DNA of 64,000 bases from Amycolatopsis marina (GTDB taxonomy: Bacteria; Actinomycetota; Actinomycetes; Mycobacteriales; Pseudonocardiaceae). Each line of letters starts with the position of its first letter. Position 1 is the first letter of the stretch. Positions 1 to 8,352 of this stretch are shown here, piece by piece. The stretch covers positions 62,001 to 126,000 of the forward strand of contig NZ_FOKG01000014.1 in assembly GCF_900111885.1 (NCBI RefSeq), given 5' to 3'. The notes under the pieces were generated by a model, which did no database searches, had not been told where the DNA came from, and saw nothing but the letters and a program-made list of their open reading frames with translations. The position numbers were made by a program, and so were the translations under genes.

Positions 1-359
1 ATCAAGCGCGCTTCGAGTAGATTGGCCACCGTCATGTCGTGGGCGTTGAGCAGCAGACCCAGTGTGCCGCCCAGATTCTCCGCCACGGTGCCCGCGTCGG
101 GGCTTGACACGAAGCTGCCACCGGTCACGCCCCGCGTGGTGTCGATCAGGTGCTGGCTGGCGAGCAGCCGTAGCGCCTCCCGGACAGTGCTACGGCTGAC
201 GCCGAACAGCCGGGCGAGGTCCGCCTCGCTGGGCAATCGGGTGCCAGAGACCAGTTCACCGGTCAGAATCTGCTCTTTGAGCTGGTCGGCTACCTGTCGG
301 TAGGCCGCCTGCACCCGGCGAACACGCAGCCCTGCGTAGGCGCCGGCCTTCTCGCTCAT
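1..359 (-). CDS. GntR/FadR-family transcriptional regulator (3' part cut by window edge)
   Basis: About 119 N-terminal residues lie in the window, starting at the ATG at 359; the rest runs off the left edge. Residues ~19-85 form a GntR winged helix: a helix carrying VADQLKEQI, the motif LPSEADLARLFGVSRSTVREALRLL, then a wing ending in GG-F. The following residues begin the effector-binding helical domain, and the run of small helices fits the FadR (FCD) subfamily rather than HutC. The gene is divergent from the catabolic operon starting at 591, so it probably controls that operon in response to an acid or CoA-linked substrate. The effector is unknown. Confidence 0.5.
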   Translation of the reverse strand, partial: MSEKAGAYAGLRVRRVQAAYRQVADQLKEQILTGELVSGTRLPSEADLARLFGVSRSTVREALRLLASQHLIDTTRGVTGGSFVSSPDAGTVAENLGGTLGLLLNAHDMTVANLLEARL

Positions 360-590
360 CCTTGATTCCCCTGTTCGTTCAGTTCTGCGTGGATCGTGCC
401 GACAAGCGTATGACATCAAGTCTGCCGTGTCCGCCCGCTTCGATATTTAAATGTCTGAGGTATTGCCGCAAGGGGTTGTCAGATGCATACTTCTCGGCAA
501 CCCGCATGCCGGAGGCGGCCCATCGCCAGTCCCCGAGGCATGCCCCGTCGATCACGAGAACGGCGGATAGCCGTACAGAGGAGGTACCCC
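360..590. promoter_or_regulatory. Divergent promoter region between the GntR gene and the MaoC-led operon
   Basis: This 231-bp stretch has no convincing gene. It is less GC-rich than its surroundings around 400-490. A possible plus-strand promoter is TTGCCG (463-468), a 16-nt spacer and CATACT (485-490). An imperfect inverted pair, TCTGA (about 454) and TCAGA (about 479), could be part of a GntR site. Both are weak reads by eye. Confidence 0.5.
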
Positions 591-1133
591 GTGGCCGTGC
601 ACGATGGCTGGCAAGGGCGCTACTACGAGGATTTCGTCGTGGGTGATGTCTACCGCCACCCGTTGGGCCGCACGATCAGCGAAGCCGACAACACGTGGTT
701 CACCTTGCTGACGATGAACACGCACCCGGCTCACTTCGATGCCCATTACGCGAAGAACACACCGTTCGGCAAGATCCTGGTGAACTCCGGCCTCACGATC
801 GCGATGCTGATCGGCCAGAGCGTCACCGACATCAGTCAGAAGGCCGTCGCCAACCTCGAACTCACGAATGTGCGGCTCACTCACCCGGTGTTTGTGGGCG
901 ACACTCTCTATGCCGAGTCGATCTGCACCGGCCGTCGGGAGTCGTCATCCAGGCCCTACGCAGGCCTGGTCAACGTGCACACCCGCGCGCTGAATGGTGA
1001 CGGTGACGAGTGCCTTTCGTTCGACCGCACGGTTCTGGTGTACAAGCACTCGCAGGCCGAGGCGATCAACTCGTTCCCCGAGGCGAAGAACGGGCCGCTG
1101 ACACTATCCGGAACGACGGAGGGGACGGCATGA
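591..1133 (+). CDS. MaoC-family (R)-specific enoyl-CoA hydratase
   Basis: A 180-aa single hot-dog-fold hydratase. The GTG at 591 is chosen because AGAGGAGGT lies 5-14 bases upstream; an in-frame ATG further up would add a basic, low-complexity tail. Residues ~25-50 hold the active-site segment, SEADNTWFTLLTMNTHPAHFD-like, with the Asp/Asn-x-His arrangement of MaoC hydratases. The variant LTMNTHPAH is the one seen in hydratases acting on itaconyl-, mesaconyl- and related branched or dicarboxylic CoA esters. It is the first gene of a tight operon and overlaps the CoA-transferase by 4 bases. The most likely role is hydration of an unsaturated acyl-CoA made by the dehydrogenase two genes downstream. 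Family certain; substrate inferred. Confidence 0.5.
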   Translation: MAVHDGWQGRYYEDFVVGDVYRHPLGRTISEADNTWFTLLTMNTHPAHFDAHYAKNTPFGKILVNSGLTIAMLIGQSVTDISQKAVANLELTNVRLTHPVFVGDTLYAESICTGRRESSSRPYAGLVNVHTRALNGDGDECLSFDRTVLVYKHSQAEAINSFPEAKNGPLTLSGTTEGTA

Positions 1134-2362
1134 GCGAATCACTGCCGTTGAGCGACATCCGCATCCTTGCGGTGGAACAATACGGTGCCGGCCCGTTCGG
1201 TTCGGTGCATCTCGCCGATCTCGGCGCCGAGGTCATCAAGATCGAGGATCCACGCTTCGGCGGCGATGTCGGCCGGCACACTCCCCCGTACGCGGAGGAG
1301 GCGGACTCGCTGTTCTTCGAGGCTTTCAATCGCAACAAGCGATCTGTGCTGCTCGACCTCACCAATCCGGCAGGTCGGAGCGCCTTCGAAGAGCTGGTGA
1401 AGGTCAGTGACGCCGTCTACTCCAACCTTCGCGGCGACGTGCCGGAGAAGATGGCTATTCGCTACGACGACCTCAAGCATCTCAATCCCAAGATCGTGTG
1501 CTGTTCACTGTCGGGGTACGGGATGACCGGCCCACGGGCCAAGCAGCCCGGTTACGACTACATGCTGCAGGGACTGGCGGGCTGGATGTCGGTCACCGGC
1601 GAGCCTGACGGTCCGCCGACCAAATCCGGTTTGTCCATGGTGGACTACTCAGGTGGTTTCGTTGCCGCGATGTCCATGCTGGCCGGTATTCACGCGGCCC
1701 GCCGAGGCGGCACCGGAATGGACTGTGATGTCAGCCTGTACGACACCGCGATCGGGATGCTCACCTATCTCGCGACGTGGCATCTCAACCGAGGGTTCGA
1801 GCCGAAGCGTACGCACCACTCGGCGCATCCGAGTCTGGTCCCGTTCCAGAACTTCCCGACCGCCGACTCGTGGATCGTCATCGGTTGCGCGAAGCAGAAG
1901 TTCTGGGAGCGCTTGGTTGAGGTGCTGGGCGCACCGGAGTGGGCATTGAGCGCGAAGTTCGCTACACCCGCAGACCGGTACGACAACTCTGCCGAATGTG
2001 TACAGCTCCTGGAGAAGGAGCTCGTGCAGCGTGACACGGCCGAGTGGCTCGAGTTGCTGGAGAATGGCGGGGTTCCCTGCGCGCCGATCAACACCGTTCC
2101 GCAGGCGCTGGCAGAGGAGCACACGAAGGCCCGGGGAATGGTCGTTTCCACCGAGCACCCACGCTTCGGCGTGGTGCGGCAGGTGGCCTCGCCAGTACGG
2201 GCGGGGGAGCCGCGCGCGGAGTACCAGCGCGCACCCCTTCTGGGCGAGCACACCAACACTGTTCTGGCCGACCTGCTGGGCACGACCCCGGAGCGGATTC
2301 GCCAGCTGGCGCGCGACGGCGCCTTCGGACCGGAGGGGAGCGGACCGTGGACTTCGCACTGA
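1130..2362 (+). CDS. CaiB/BaiF (class III) CoA-transferase
   Basis: A 410-aa family III CoA-transferase that moves CoA between carboxylic acids via an aspartyl-CoA intermediate. The start at 1130 overlaps the hydratase stop (ATGA). The N-terminal LADLGAEVIKIEDP Rossmann-type motif and the DVSLYDTA segment are visible; Asp205 in that segment aligns with the catalytic aspartate of formyl-CoA transferase. Length is normal for the family. In this operon it is the only CoA-activating enzyme, so it probably loads the acid released by the downstream hydantoinase and amidase. Itaconate or succinate CoA-transferases are the nearest functional models. The substrate is not readable from the sequence. 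Confidence 0.5.
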   Translation: MSESLPLSDIRILAVEQYGAGPFGSVHLADLGAEVIKIEDPRFGGDVGRHTPPYAEEADSLFFEAFNRNKRSVLLDLTNPAGRSAFEELVKVSDAVYSNLRGDVPEKMAIRYDDLKHLNPKIVCCSLSGYGMTGPRAKQPGYDYMLQGLAGWMSVTGEPDGPPTKSGLSMVDYSGGFVAAMSMLAGIHAARRGGTGMDCDVSLYDTAIGMLTYLATWHLNRGFEPKRTHHSAHPSLVPFQNFPTADSWIVIGCAKQKFWERLVEVLGAPEWALSAKFATPADRYDNSAECVQLLEKELVQRDTAEWLELLENGGVPCAPINTVPQALAEEHTKARGMVVSTEHPRFGVVRQVASPVRAGEPRAEYQRAPLLGEHTNTVLADLLGTTPERIRQLARDGAFGPEGSGPWTSH

Positions 2363-3513
2363 ATGCGGATCAGGAACAGTTTCGCGCGGCACTGCGGGAC
2401 TTCGTCGACTCGGAGATCGTGCCGGTCGCCAGGGAATGGGAGCAGGCAGGCCGCTACCCGGCCGAGATCGTCGAACAGATGAAACAGCTCGGTCTGTTCG
2501 GCCTGATGATTCCCGAGTCCTACGGCGGCGCGGACGCCGACTTCGTGTCCTTCACGCTGATGTTCGAAGAGATCGCGCGAGGCTGGATGGGTGTGGCCGG
2601 GATACTCGGCAGCCACTCGCTGTCCTGCTGGATGCTCGCGCGGCACGGCACGGAGGAGCAGAAGGGGCGGTATCTTCCCGAACTCGCCACCGGGCAGCGG
2701 CGTACCGGGATCGCGCTTACCGAACCGGACGCGGGCACCGATCTGCAGGGAATCCGGACCACCGCTGTCGCCGACGGCGACAGCTATGTCGTCAACGGCA
2801 GCAAGATGTGGATCACCAACGCCCGCCATGCCGACCCGTTACCGGTTCTGGTCAAGACCGACCGGACCTCGCATCCGGCGCACAAGGGCATGAGCGTTCT
2901 GCTCGTGGACGCGGCGTCACCGGGATTCGAGGTCGCCAGGGACATTCCGAAGCTGGGGTACAAGGGCACCGAGTCGTGCGAGGTCGTCTTCGACAACGTG
3001 CGCGTGCCGGCGAGCAACCTGCTCGGCGGCGTCGAGGGGCGCGGCATGCAACAGGTGCTCTCGGCGCTGGAGGTCGGCAGGCTCAATATCGCGGGCCGCA
3101 GCCTCGGTATCGCCCAGCGTGCCTACGACGAGGCACTGGATTACGCGCGGCAGCGCCACGCCTTCGGTCACCCCATCGCCGAGTTCCAAGCCATTCAGAT
3201 CCGGCTCGCAGAGATGGCCACGCAGTTGCAGGCGGCGCGGCTGCTGACGTACTGGTCGGCCTCCGCGCTGGATCACGGCGAGCGCTCGGACCTGCAAACG
3301 GGGATGGCCAAGCTGTTCGCGTCCGAGGTTGCGTTGCAGGCCGCGCAGGACTCGATGCGGGTGCACGGTGGCTACGGCTACTCCGCCGAGTTCGAGATCG
3401 AACGCCTCTACCGCGATTCGATACTGATGACCATCGGCGAAGGCACGAGCGACGTCATGCGGACGGTCATCGCCAAGGCACTCGTCTCCGGAAAGGGCAG
3501 GGTCGGATGGTAA
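2347..3513 (+). CDS. Acyl-CoA dehydrogenase (FadE type)
   Basis: A 388-aa flavoenzyme of the normal length for short-chain acyl-CoA dehydrogenases, oxidising a saturated acyl-CoA to the 2-enoyl-CoA. The GTG at 2347 sits behind a GGAGGGG sequence and overlaps the CoA-transferase end by 16 bases. The signatures ALTEPDAGTD (~residues 123-132) and a C-terminal LYRDSILMTIGEGTSDVMR region are present, with the catalytic base Glu in GEGTS. RHAFGHPIAEFQAIQ is the usual FAD/tetramer motif. It is translationally coupled to its neighbours and would supply the enoyl-CoA for the MaoC hydratase. Chain length and branching are unknown. Confidence 0.5.
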   Translation: MDFALNADQEQFRAALRDFVDSEIVPVAREWEQAGRYPAEIVEQMKQLGLFGLMIPESYGGADADFVSFTLMFEEIARGWMGVAGILGSHSLSCWMLARHGTEEQKGRYLPELATGQRRTGIALTEPDAGTDLQGIRTTAVADGDSYVVNGSKMWITNARHADPLPVLVKTDRTSHPAHKGMSVLLVDAASPGFEVARDIPKLGYKGTESCEVVFDNVRVPASNLLGGVEGRGMQQVLSALEVGRLNIAGRSLGIAQRAYDEALDYARQRHAFGHPIAEFQAIQIRLAEMATQLQAARLLTYWSASALDHGERSDLQTGMAKLFASEVALQAAQDSMRVHGGYGYSAEFEIERLYRDSILMTIGEGTSDVMRTVIAKALVSGKGRVGW

Positions 3514-4331
3514 CCCCGCGCAGCTGGCTGTTCTGCCCCGGAAACCGGCCGGACCGCCTGACCAAGGCGGCTCGCGTCGCCGATGTCGTCGTTGCGGACC
3601 TGGAGGACGCCGTGCCCGTGCTGGGCAAGGCGGACGCGCGTGCGGACATCGCGGACTGGTTGCGCCGCAACCAGGACACCGCGAGCCGAGTGTGGGTGCG
3701 GGTCAACAACGACCAACGACACCTCGACGCGGACCTGGACGCTGTCGAGGAACTCGGTATCGGGGGCATCATCCTGCCCAAGGCCGAGCCGGAGGGCGTA
3801 ACGGCGGTGACGGACCGGTCCCGGCGGCCGCTGTTCGGGCTGGTGGAGACGGCACGTGGTTTGTGGCAGCTGCATGAGTTGGCCGCGCTTCCCGGTGTGC
3901 ATACCCTCACGCTCGGGGAGTATGACCTCGCGGCCGACCTCGGCACCGCGTCGCCCGATACTGACCAAGCGCCTCTGGCGTGGGCACGGGCACAGGTTGT
4001 CGCGGGTTGTGCCGCGGCGGGACTCGCCCCGCCGCCGGCGCCGGTCGCCGCCACAGTAAACGATCTGGCGGAGTTCACCGCGTCCACCGCTGCACTGCTG
4101 CGGAATGGGTTCTTCGGCCGGATGTGCATCCACCCTGGACAGGTCGAGGTGGCTCACGAAGCCATGCGGCCCGGTGACCAGGAGGTGGCCGACGCGCGCG
4201 CGGTGATCCGCGCGGCGGAGGCCGCCGAATCGGAGGGAACAGGAGTCGTCGTGTTGGCGGGACGCATGGTTGACGTGGCCGTGGTTCGCCGGGCTCGGCG
4301 CGTTCTCGCGCTGGCTGAAGGACACCGATGA
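3507..4331 (+). CDS. CitE-like HpcH/HpaI lyase (3-hydroxyacyl-CoA / citramalyl-CoA lyase type)
   Basis: A 274-aa TIM-barrel aldolase of the citrate-lyase-beta/malyl-CoA-lyase superfamily. It starts at ATG 3507, overlapping the dehydrogenase by 7 bases. Motifs seen: RSWLFCPGNRPDRLTKA for CoA binding, DLEDAVP near residue 30, GLVETARGL with the Mg-binding Glu, and TLGEYDLAADLG near residue 145. Free CitE-like proteins without the other citrate lyase subunits typically cleave beta-hydroxyacyl-CoAs such as citramalyl-CoA. The gene set (transferase, dehydrogenase, MaoC hydratase, CitE-like lyase) resembles itaconate and leucine dissimilation modules. A final retro-aldol step yielding acetyl-CoA plus a keto acid is inferred. 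Confidence 0.5.
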   Translation: MVTPRSWLFCPGNRPDRLTKAARVADVVVADLEDAVPVLGKADARADIADWLRRNQDTASRVWVRVNNDQRHLDADLDAVEELGIGGIILPKAEPEGVTAVTDRSRRPLFGLVETARGLWQLHELAALPGVHTLTLGEYDLAADLGTASPDTDQAPLAWARAQVVAGCAAAGLAPPPAPVAATVNDLAEFTASTAALLRNGFFGRMCIHPGQVEVAHEAMRPGDQEVADARAVIRAAEAAESEGTGVVVLAGRMVDVAVVRRARRVLALAEGHR

Positions 4332-4392
4332 GTGATCACCCGAGTACATCGACGACGCAGCACAGCATTCGCGGGTCAAGGAGGACCGGACA

Positions 4393-6486
4393 ATGAAACG
4401 CATCGGAGTGGATGTCGGAGGCACCTTCACCGACCTCATGTACTGGGACGAGGACGGCTCGGTGGCCGTGCACAAGGTTCCTTCGACACCTCAGGACCCT
4501 TCACTGGCCACCGTGGACGGTGTCCAGCAACTCGTCGACAAGGTTGGCATCTCGATCGACGAGCTCGGCCACTTCCTGCACGGCACGACCGTCGCGACCA
4601 ACATCGTGCTGGAGCACAACGGCTCCGAGGTCGGCCTCATCACCACAGAGGGGTTTCGGGACCTCCTGCATATCGCCCGGAAGAAGCGACCGCTGAACTA
4701 CTCGTCGTACCAGGACCTGCCGTGGCAGAAATGGCAGCTGGTGCGCAGGCGAAGCCGCAGGGTCGTGCCGGAACGGATTGACGCGACAGGGGAGATCCTC
4801 GTCCCGCTCGACGAGGACGCCGTGCGCGAGCAGGTGCGGGTGCTCAAATCACAAGGTGTGCGCGCGATCGCCGTGTGTTTCCTGCACGCATACCGCAATC
4901 CCGTTCACGAGCAGGTGGTCAAGCGGATCATCCAGGAGGAGTTCCCGGGCGTGTTCGTCTCGCTGTCCAGCGAGGTGGCACCGCAGTACCGGGAGTACGA
5001 GCGTTTCTCCACCACCGCGCTCAACGCCTTCGTGGGACCCAAGGTCTCCAACTACATCGACAACCTCGCGAACACGACACGCGAGGCCGGAGTACGCGGT
5101 GACATTCGACTGATGACCTCGGCGGGTGGCCTGATCACCTCGCGCAGAGCCGCCGACAACCCGGTACTGCTGCTGACCAGCGGCGTCGTGGCCGGGCTGC
5201 TCGGTGGCTGCGCCATCGGCAAGGCATCGGGCTACCCGAGCGTGATCACCCTCGACGTCGGTGGCACCTCTGCCGACATCGGCGTCGCACCGGACGGCAG
5301 GCTGCGGATGAAGCACCTGCTCGACACCCGGATCGGCGACTACCACGCCATGGTTCCGATGGCCGAGGTCGACACGATCGGGGCCGGGGGTGGGTCGGTC
5401 GCCTTCATTGATGAAGGTGGCATGTTCCGCGTCGGACCGCGAAGCGCGGGCGCTGATCCCGGCCCCGCCTGCTACGGCCGCGGCGGCGCCGAACCGACGA
5501 GCACCGATGCCATGGTCGCCATGGGATGGCTGCGCGCCAACAGCTTCCTCTCGGGGGCGATGCGAGTGGAGCCGGAGCTCGCGCTCAAGGCGATCGACGA
5601 GCACATTGCGAGCAAACTCGGAAGTACGGTCGAGCACGCCGCGATCGGGATCTTCCAGATCCTGGCACACGCCATGACCGAGGGGATCAGCCTCCACTCG
5701 GTGCGGAAGGGCTACGACCCGCGAGATTTCTCCCTGGTCGCAGAGGGCGGCGCCGGCCCGCTGTACGCCTGGCACATCGCCGAGCAGCTGGGCATCCCGC
5801 GCGTCATCGTGCCGCACCACCCGGGCATCGCCTCGGCGATGGGGCTGCTGGCCACCGATATCCGCGTGGAGACACCCGCGACCGTGTGGACCTCGTCCGC
5901 CGACCCCGACACCGAGCGGATTGCCGGCGAGTTCGACCGGCTCAGCGCCCAGGCCGTGGAGCAGCTGGCCGCCGACGGGCTGCGCCCGGAGGACATCGTG
6001 CTCGAACGGAGTCTCGACTGCCGCTACATCGGGCAGGGCTACGAGCTGCGGGTGCCGGCACCCGCCGGTGAGATCGACACCGGCTGGATCGCCCGGGCCG
6101 CCGAAGCCTTCCACGATGTACACGAACGCACGTACCGGCAGCGCTTCGACGACAAGCCGGTGCACTTCGTCAACGTCCGGGTCACCGCGATCGGAAAGGT
6201 CGGGCACGTGCCGCTCGCCGAGATCGAGGCCGGCGGGGCCGATCCGTCCGCCGCGATCAAGACCACCACCGAAGCCCTGTTCTGGACGGACGACAACGAG
6301 CCGAGGCCCTTCACCACGACCGTGTACGACCGCACACTGCTTCAAGCGGGCAATGTGATCACCGGGCCGGCGATCGTCGAGCAGTTCGACTCCACCACTG
6401 TCGTCGGTCCCCAGCAACGCGCCACGATCGACCCGGTCGGCCACATCGTCATCAACACCACCGAGACCCAGGGAGGCCAGCGGTGA
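4393..6486 (+). CDS. hyuA: Hydantoinase/oxoprolinase subunit A (HyuA)
   Basis: A 697-aa ATPase subunit of the hydantoinase/oxoprolinase/acetone carboxylase superfamily. The start has a good ribosome site (AAGGAGGA, 7-8 bases upstream). The actin-like ATP site is complete: DVGGTFTD at residues 6-13 and LDVGGTSADIG near residue 290, plus the family motifs GAGGGSVAFID and GPRSAGADPGPACYGRGG. The C-terminal beta domain ends with the GPAIVEQFDSTTVV signature. It is paired with the HyuB gene by a 4-base overlap. Together they are expected to phosphorylate and open a cyclic amide. The downstream amidase and upstream CoA genes favour an amide or imide substrate over a ketone. Confidence 0.5.
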   Translation: MKRIGVDVGGTFTDLMYWDEDGSVAVHKVPSTPQDPSLATVDGVQQLVDKVGISIDELGHFLHGTTVATNIVLEHNGSEVGLITTEGFRDLLHIARKKRPLNYSSYQDLPWQKWQLVRRRSRRVVPERIDATGEILVPLDEDAVREQVRVLKSQGVRAIAVCFLHAYRNPVHEQVVKRIIQEEFPGVFVSLSSEVAPQYREYERFSTTALNAFVGPKVSNYIDNLANTTREAGVRGDIRLMTSAGGLITSRRAADNPVLLLTSGVVAGLLGGCAIGKASGYPSVITLDVGGTSADIGVAPDGRLRMKHLLDTRIGDYHAMVPMAEVDTIGAGGGSVAFIDEGGMFRVGPRSAGADPGPACYGRGGAEPTSTDAMVAMGWLRANSFLSGAMRVEPELALKAIDEHIASKLGSTVEHAAIGIFQILAHAMTEGISLHSVRKGYDPRDFSLVAEGGAGPLYAWHIAEQLGIPRVIVPHHPGIASAMGLLATDIRVETPATVWTSSADPDTERIAGEFDRLSAQAVEQLAADGLRPEDIVLERSLDCRYIGQGYELRVPAPAGEIDTGWIARAAEAFHDVHERTYRQRFDDKPVHFVNVRVTAIGKVGHVPLAEIEAGGADPSAAIKTTTEALFWTDDNEPRPFTTTVYDRTLLQAGNVITGPAIVEQFDSTTVVGPQQRATIDPVGHIVINTTETQGGQR

Positions 6487-8297
6487 CCGCTCTCGACCCC
6501 GCCGGTGTGTCACTCGCCGGCACAGCACCCCAGGACTTCACGACAGTTGAGGTCGACCCGATCACCCTGCGCGTGATCGGGGGTGCACTGAACTCCATCG
6601 CCAAGGAGATGGCCCAGATCCTTTACCGGATGGCGTACTCCAGCCTCATCCGGGAGTCCGAGGACCTCGGCGCGGGAATTTTCGACTCCAATGGCCGAGA
6701 GTTGTGCGAGTCTGACTCCACGCCCATGCACTGTGGTTCGATTCCCGCATACATCCGAGGGATCAACCGTAAGCTCGCCGGCACCTACCAGCCGGGCGAC
6801 GTCATCCTGCACAACCACCCCTACCACGGAGCCGCTCACTCGCCCGACTACGGGATCATGATCCCGATCTTCCACGGTGACCGGCACATCGGCTTCGCGG
6901 GCTGTACCGGTCACGTCTCCGACATCGGCGGCAACTTCCCTGGGCTGTGTATGGACGTCGTCGACGTCTGGGCCGAGGGAAAGCTGATGGATTCGGCGAA
7001 GATCTATGACGCTGGCGTGCGGAACGACGCCCTCATCCAGCACATCCTGGACAACGTGCGTACTCCGGAGCAGAACGCCGGTGACCTCGAGGCACTCATC
7101 GCCTGCGCACGGCTGGGGGAGAAACGCTTCACCGATCTGCTCGACCGCTACGGCGTCGACGTCGTGCTGTCGGCCGCGGACAGGTGGATGGACTACTCCG
7201 AGGACATGCTGCGGCGCAAGATCCGCGAGATCCCGGAGGGCGAGTACGAGGCCCCGGTCTCGTACCTGGACGACGACGGCAAGAACCGCGGGGTGCCGCT
7301 GAAGGTCGCGGTGAAGGTCAAGGTCGCCGACGGCGACATCACGGTCGATCTGACCGGCTCCAACGACCAGGTTCCCACCGCGTTCAACGTGCCGTTCGAG
7401 GGATCGGTCCTGCCCACCGTCGCCTCCGCGGTACGTACCCTGTTGCTCGACGAGGCGCTGACCGAGGAGTTCGTGCCGCAGAACGATGGTTGCTTCCGGC
7501 CGGCCAAGGCATACGCGCCGGAAGGCTCACTGTTCAACCCGGACTTCCCGGCCTCCTGCTTCGCCCGCTTCTCCCAGATCAACCGGATCTTCGACTCGAT
7601 CAATCTGGCGCTGGCCGACGTGCTGCCACACCGCGCGGTGGCGGGCTCATCCGCGGCGCTGTGCGCGATCGCGTACTCCGGGCTGGCCCCGGACGGACAG
7701 TCCTACTGGGTCTATATCGAGATCAACGAGGGTTCCTACGGCGCGCGCAACGGAAAGGACGGGCTGGACTGCGTCGACACGTTGATGGCCAACACCCGGA
7801 ACAACCCGATCGAAGAACTCGAACTCAACCACGGCATGCTCGCCGAGCGGTACGAGTTGCGAGACGAACCGCCCGCTCCCGGCCAGTACCGAGGGGGGAT
7901 CGGCAGCGTCCGGAAATGGAAGATGCTCACCGACACGTTCATCGGCTCCGAAGCGGACAACCGGACCGACCCGCCCAAGGGGCTCGCGGGCGGGCACAAC
8001 GGCCTGCCCGGCGCGTTCACCCGCAACCAGGGGACCAATCGGGAGGAGCCGCTCTACTCGAAGGTCACGCAGGAGATGTGCGCTGCCGGTGACACACTGG
8101 AGATCAAGCTGCCCTCCGGGGGCGGCTACGGCGATCCGTTCCGCAGGCAGGCCGCGGTCGTGCTCGAGGATGTGCTGGACGACTTCGTCTCCGTGTCGGA
8201 CGCGAGGCAGCACTACGGCGTGGTCATCGACGAGGCGACCATGACCGTGGACGAGGAGGCGACTTCTCAGCGGCGCGCGCAACAGCTCGCAGGATAG
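6483..8297 (+). CDS. hyuB: Hydantoinase/oxoprolinase subunit B (HyuB)
   Basis: A 604-aa partner of HyuA; the GTG start at 6483 overlaps the hyuA stop. Family motifs visible are VDPITLRVIGGALNSIAKEM at the N-terminus, the metal-site region ILHNHPYHGAAHSPDYG near residue 105, and SGGGYGDPF close to the C-terminus. The metal-site segment reads HNHPYHG where many relatives have HNDPY-GG, so a ligand is His instead of Asp. That could mark a different metal or substrate. The protein probably forms the catalytic heterocomplex with HyuA. Substrate unknown. Confidence 0.5.
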   Translation: MTALDPAGVSLAGTAPQDFTTVEVDPITLRVIGGALNSIAKEMAQILYRMAYSSLIRESEDLGAGIFDSNGRELCESDSTPMHCGSIPAYIRGINRKLAGTYQPGDVILHNHPYHGAAHSPDYGIMIPIFHGDRHIGFAGCTGHVSDIGGNFPGLCMDVVDVWAEGKLMDSAKIYDAGVRNDALIQHILDNVRTPEQNAGDLEALIACARLGEKRFTDLLDRYGVDVVLSAADRWMDYSEDMLRRKIREIPEGEYEAPVSYLDDDGKNRGVPLKVAVKVKVADGDITVDLTGSNDQVPTAFNVPFEGSVLPTVASAVRTLLLDEALTEEFVPQNDGCFRPAKAYAPEGSLFNPDFPASCFARFSQINRIFDSINLALADVLPHRAVAGSSAALCAIAYSGLAPDGQSYWVYIEINEGSYGARNGKDGLDCVDTLMANTRNNPIEELELNHGMLAERYELRDEPPAPGQYRGGIGSVRKWKMLTDTFIGSEADNRTDPPKGLAGGHNGLPGAFTRNQGTNREEPLYSKVTQEMCAAGDTLEIKLPSGGGYGDPFRRQAAVVLEDVLDDFVSVSDARQHYGVVIDEATMTVDEEATSQRRAQQLAG

Positions 8298-8352
8298 GTC
8301 GTTCGCTGGCGGGTGGGCGGTGTGATCCGCCCACCCGCGCAGGAAGGAGGCG

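Noticed and set aside
4849..6528. A long minus-strand frame opposite hyuA
   Set aside because: High-GC shadow frame; the plus strand encodes a complete HyuA with all motifs.
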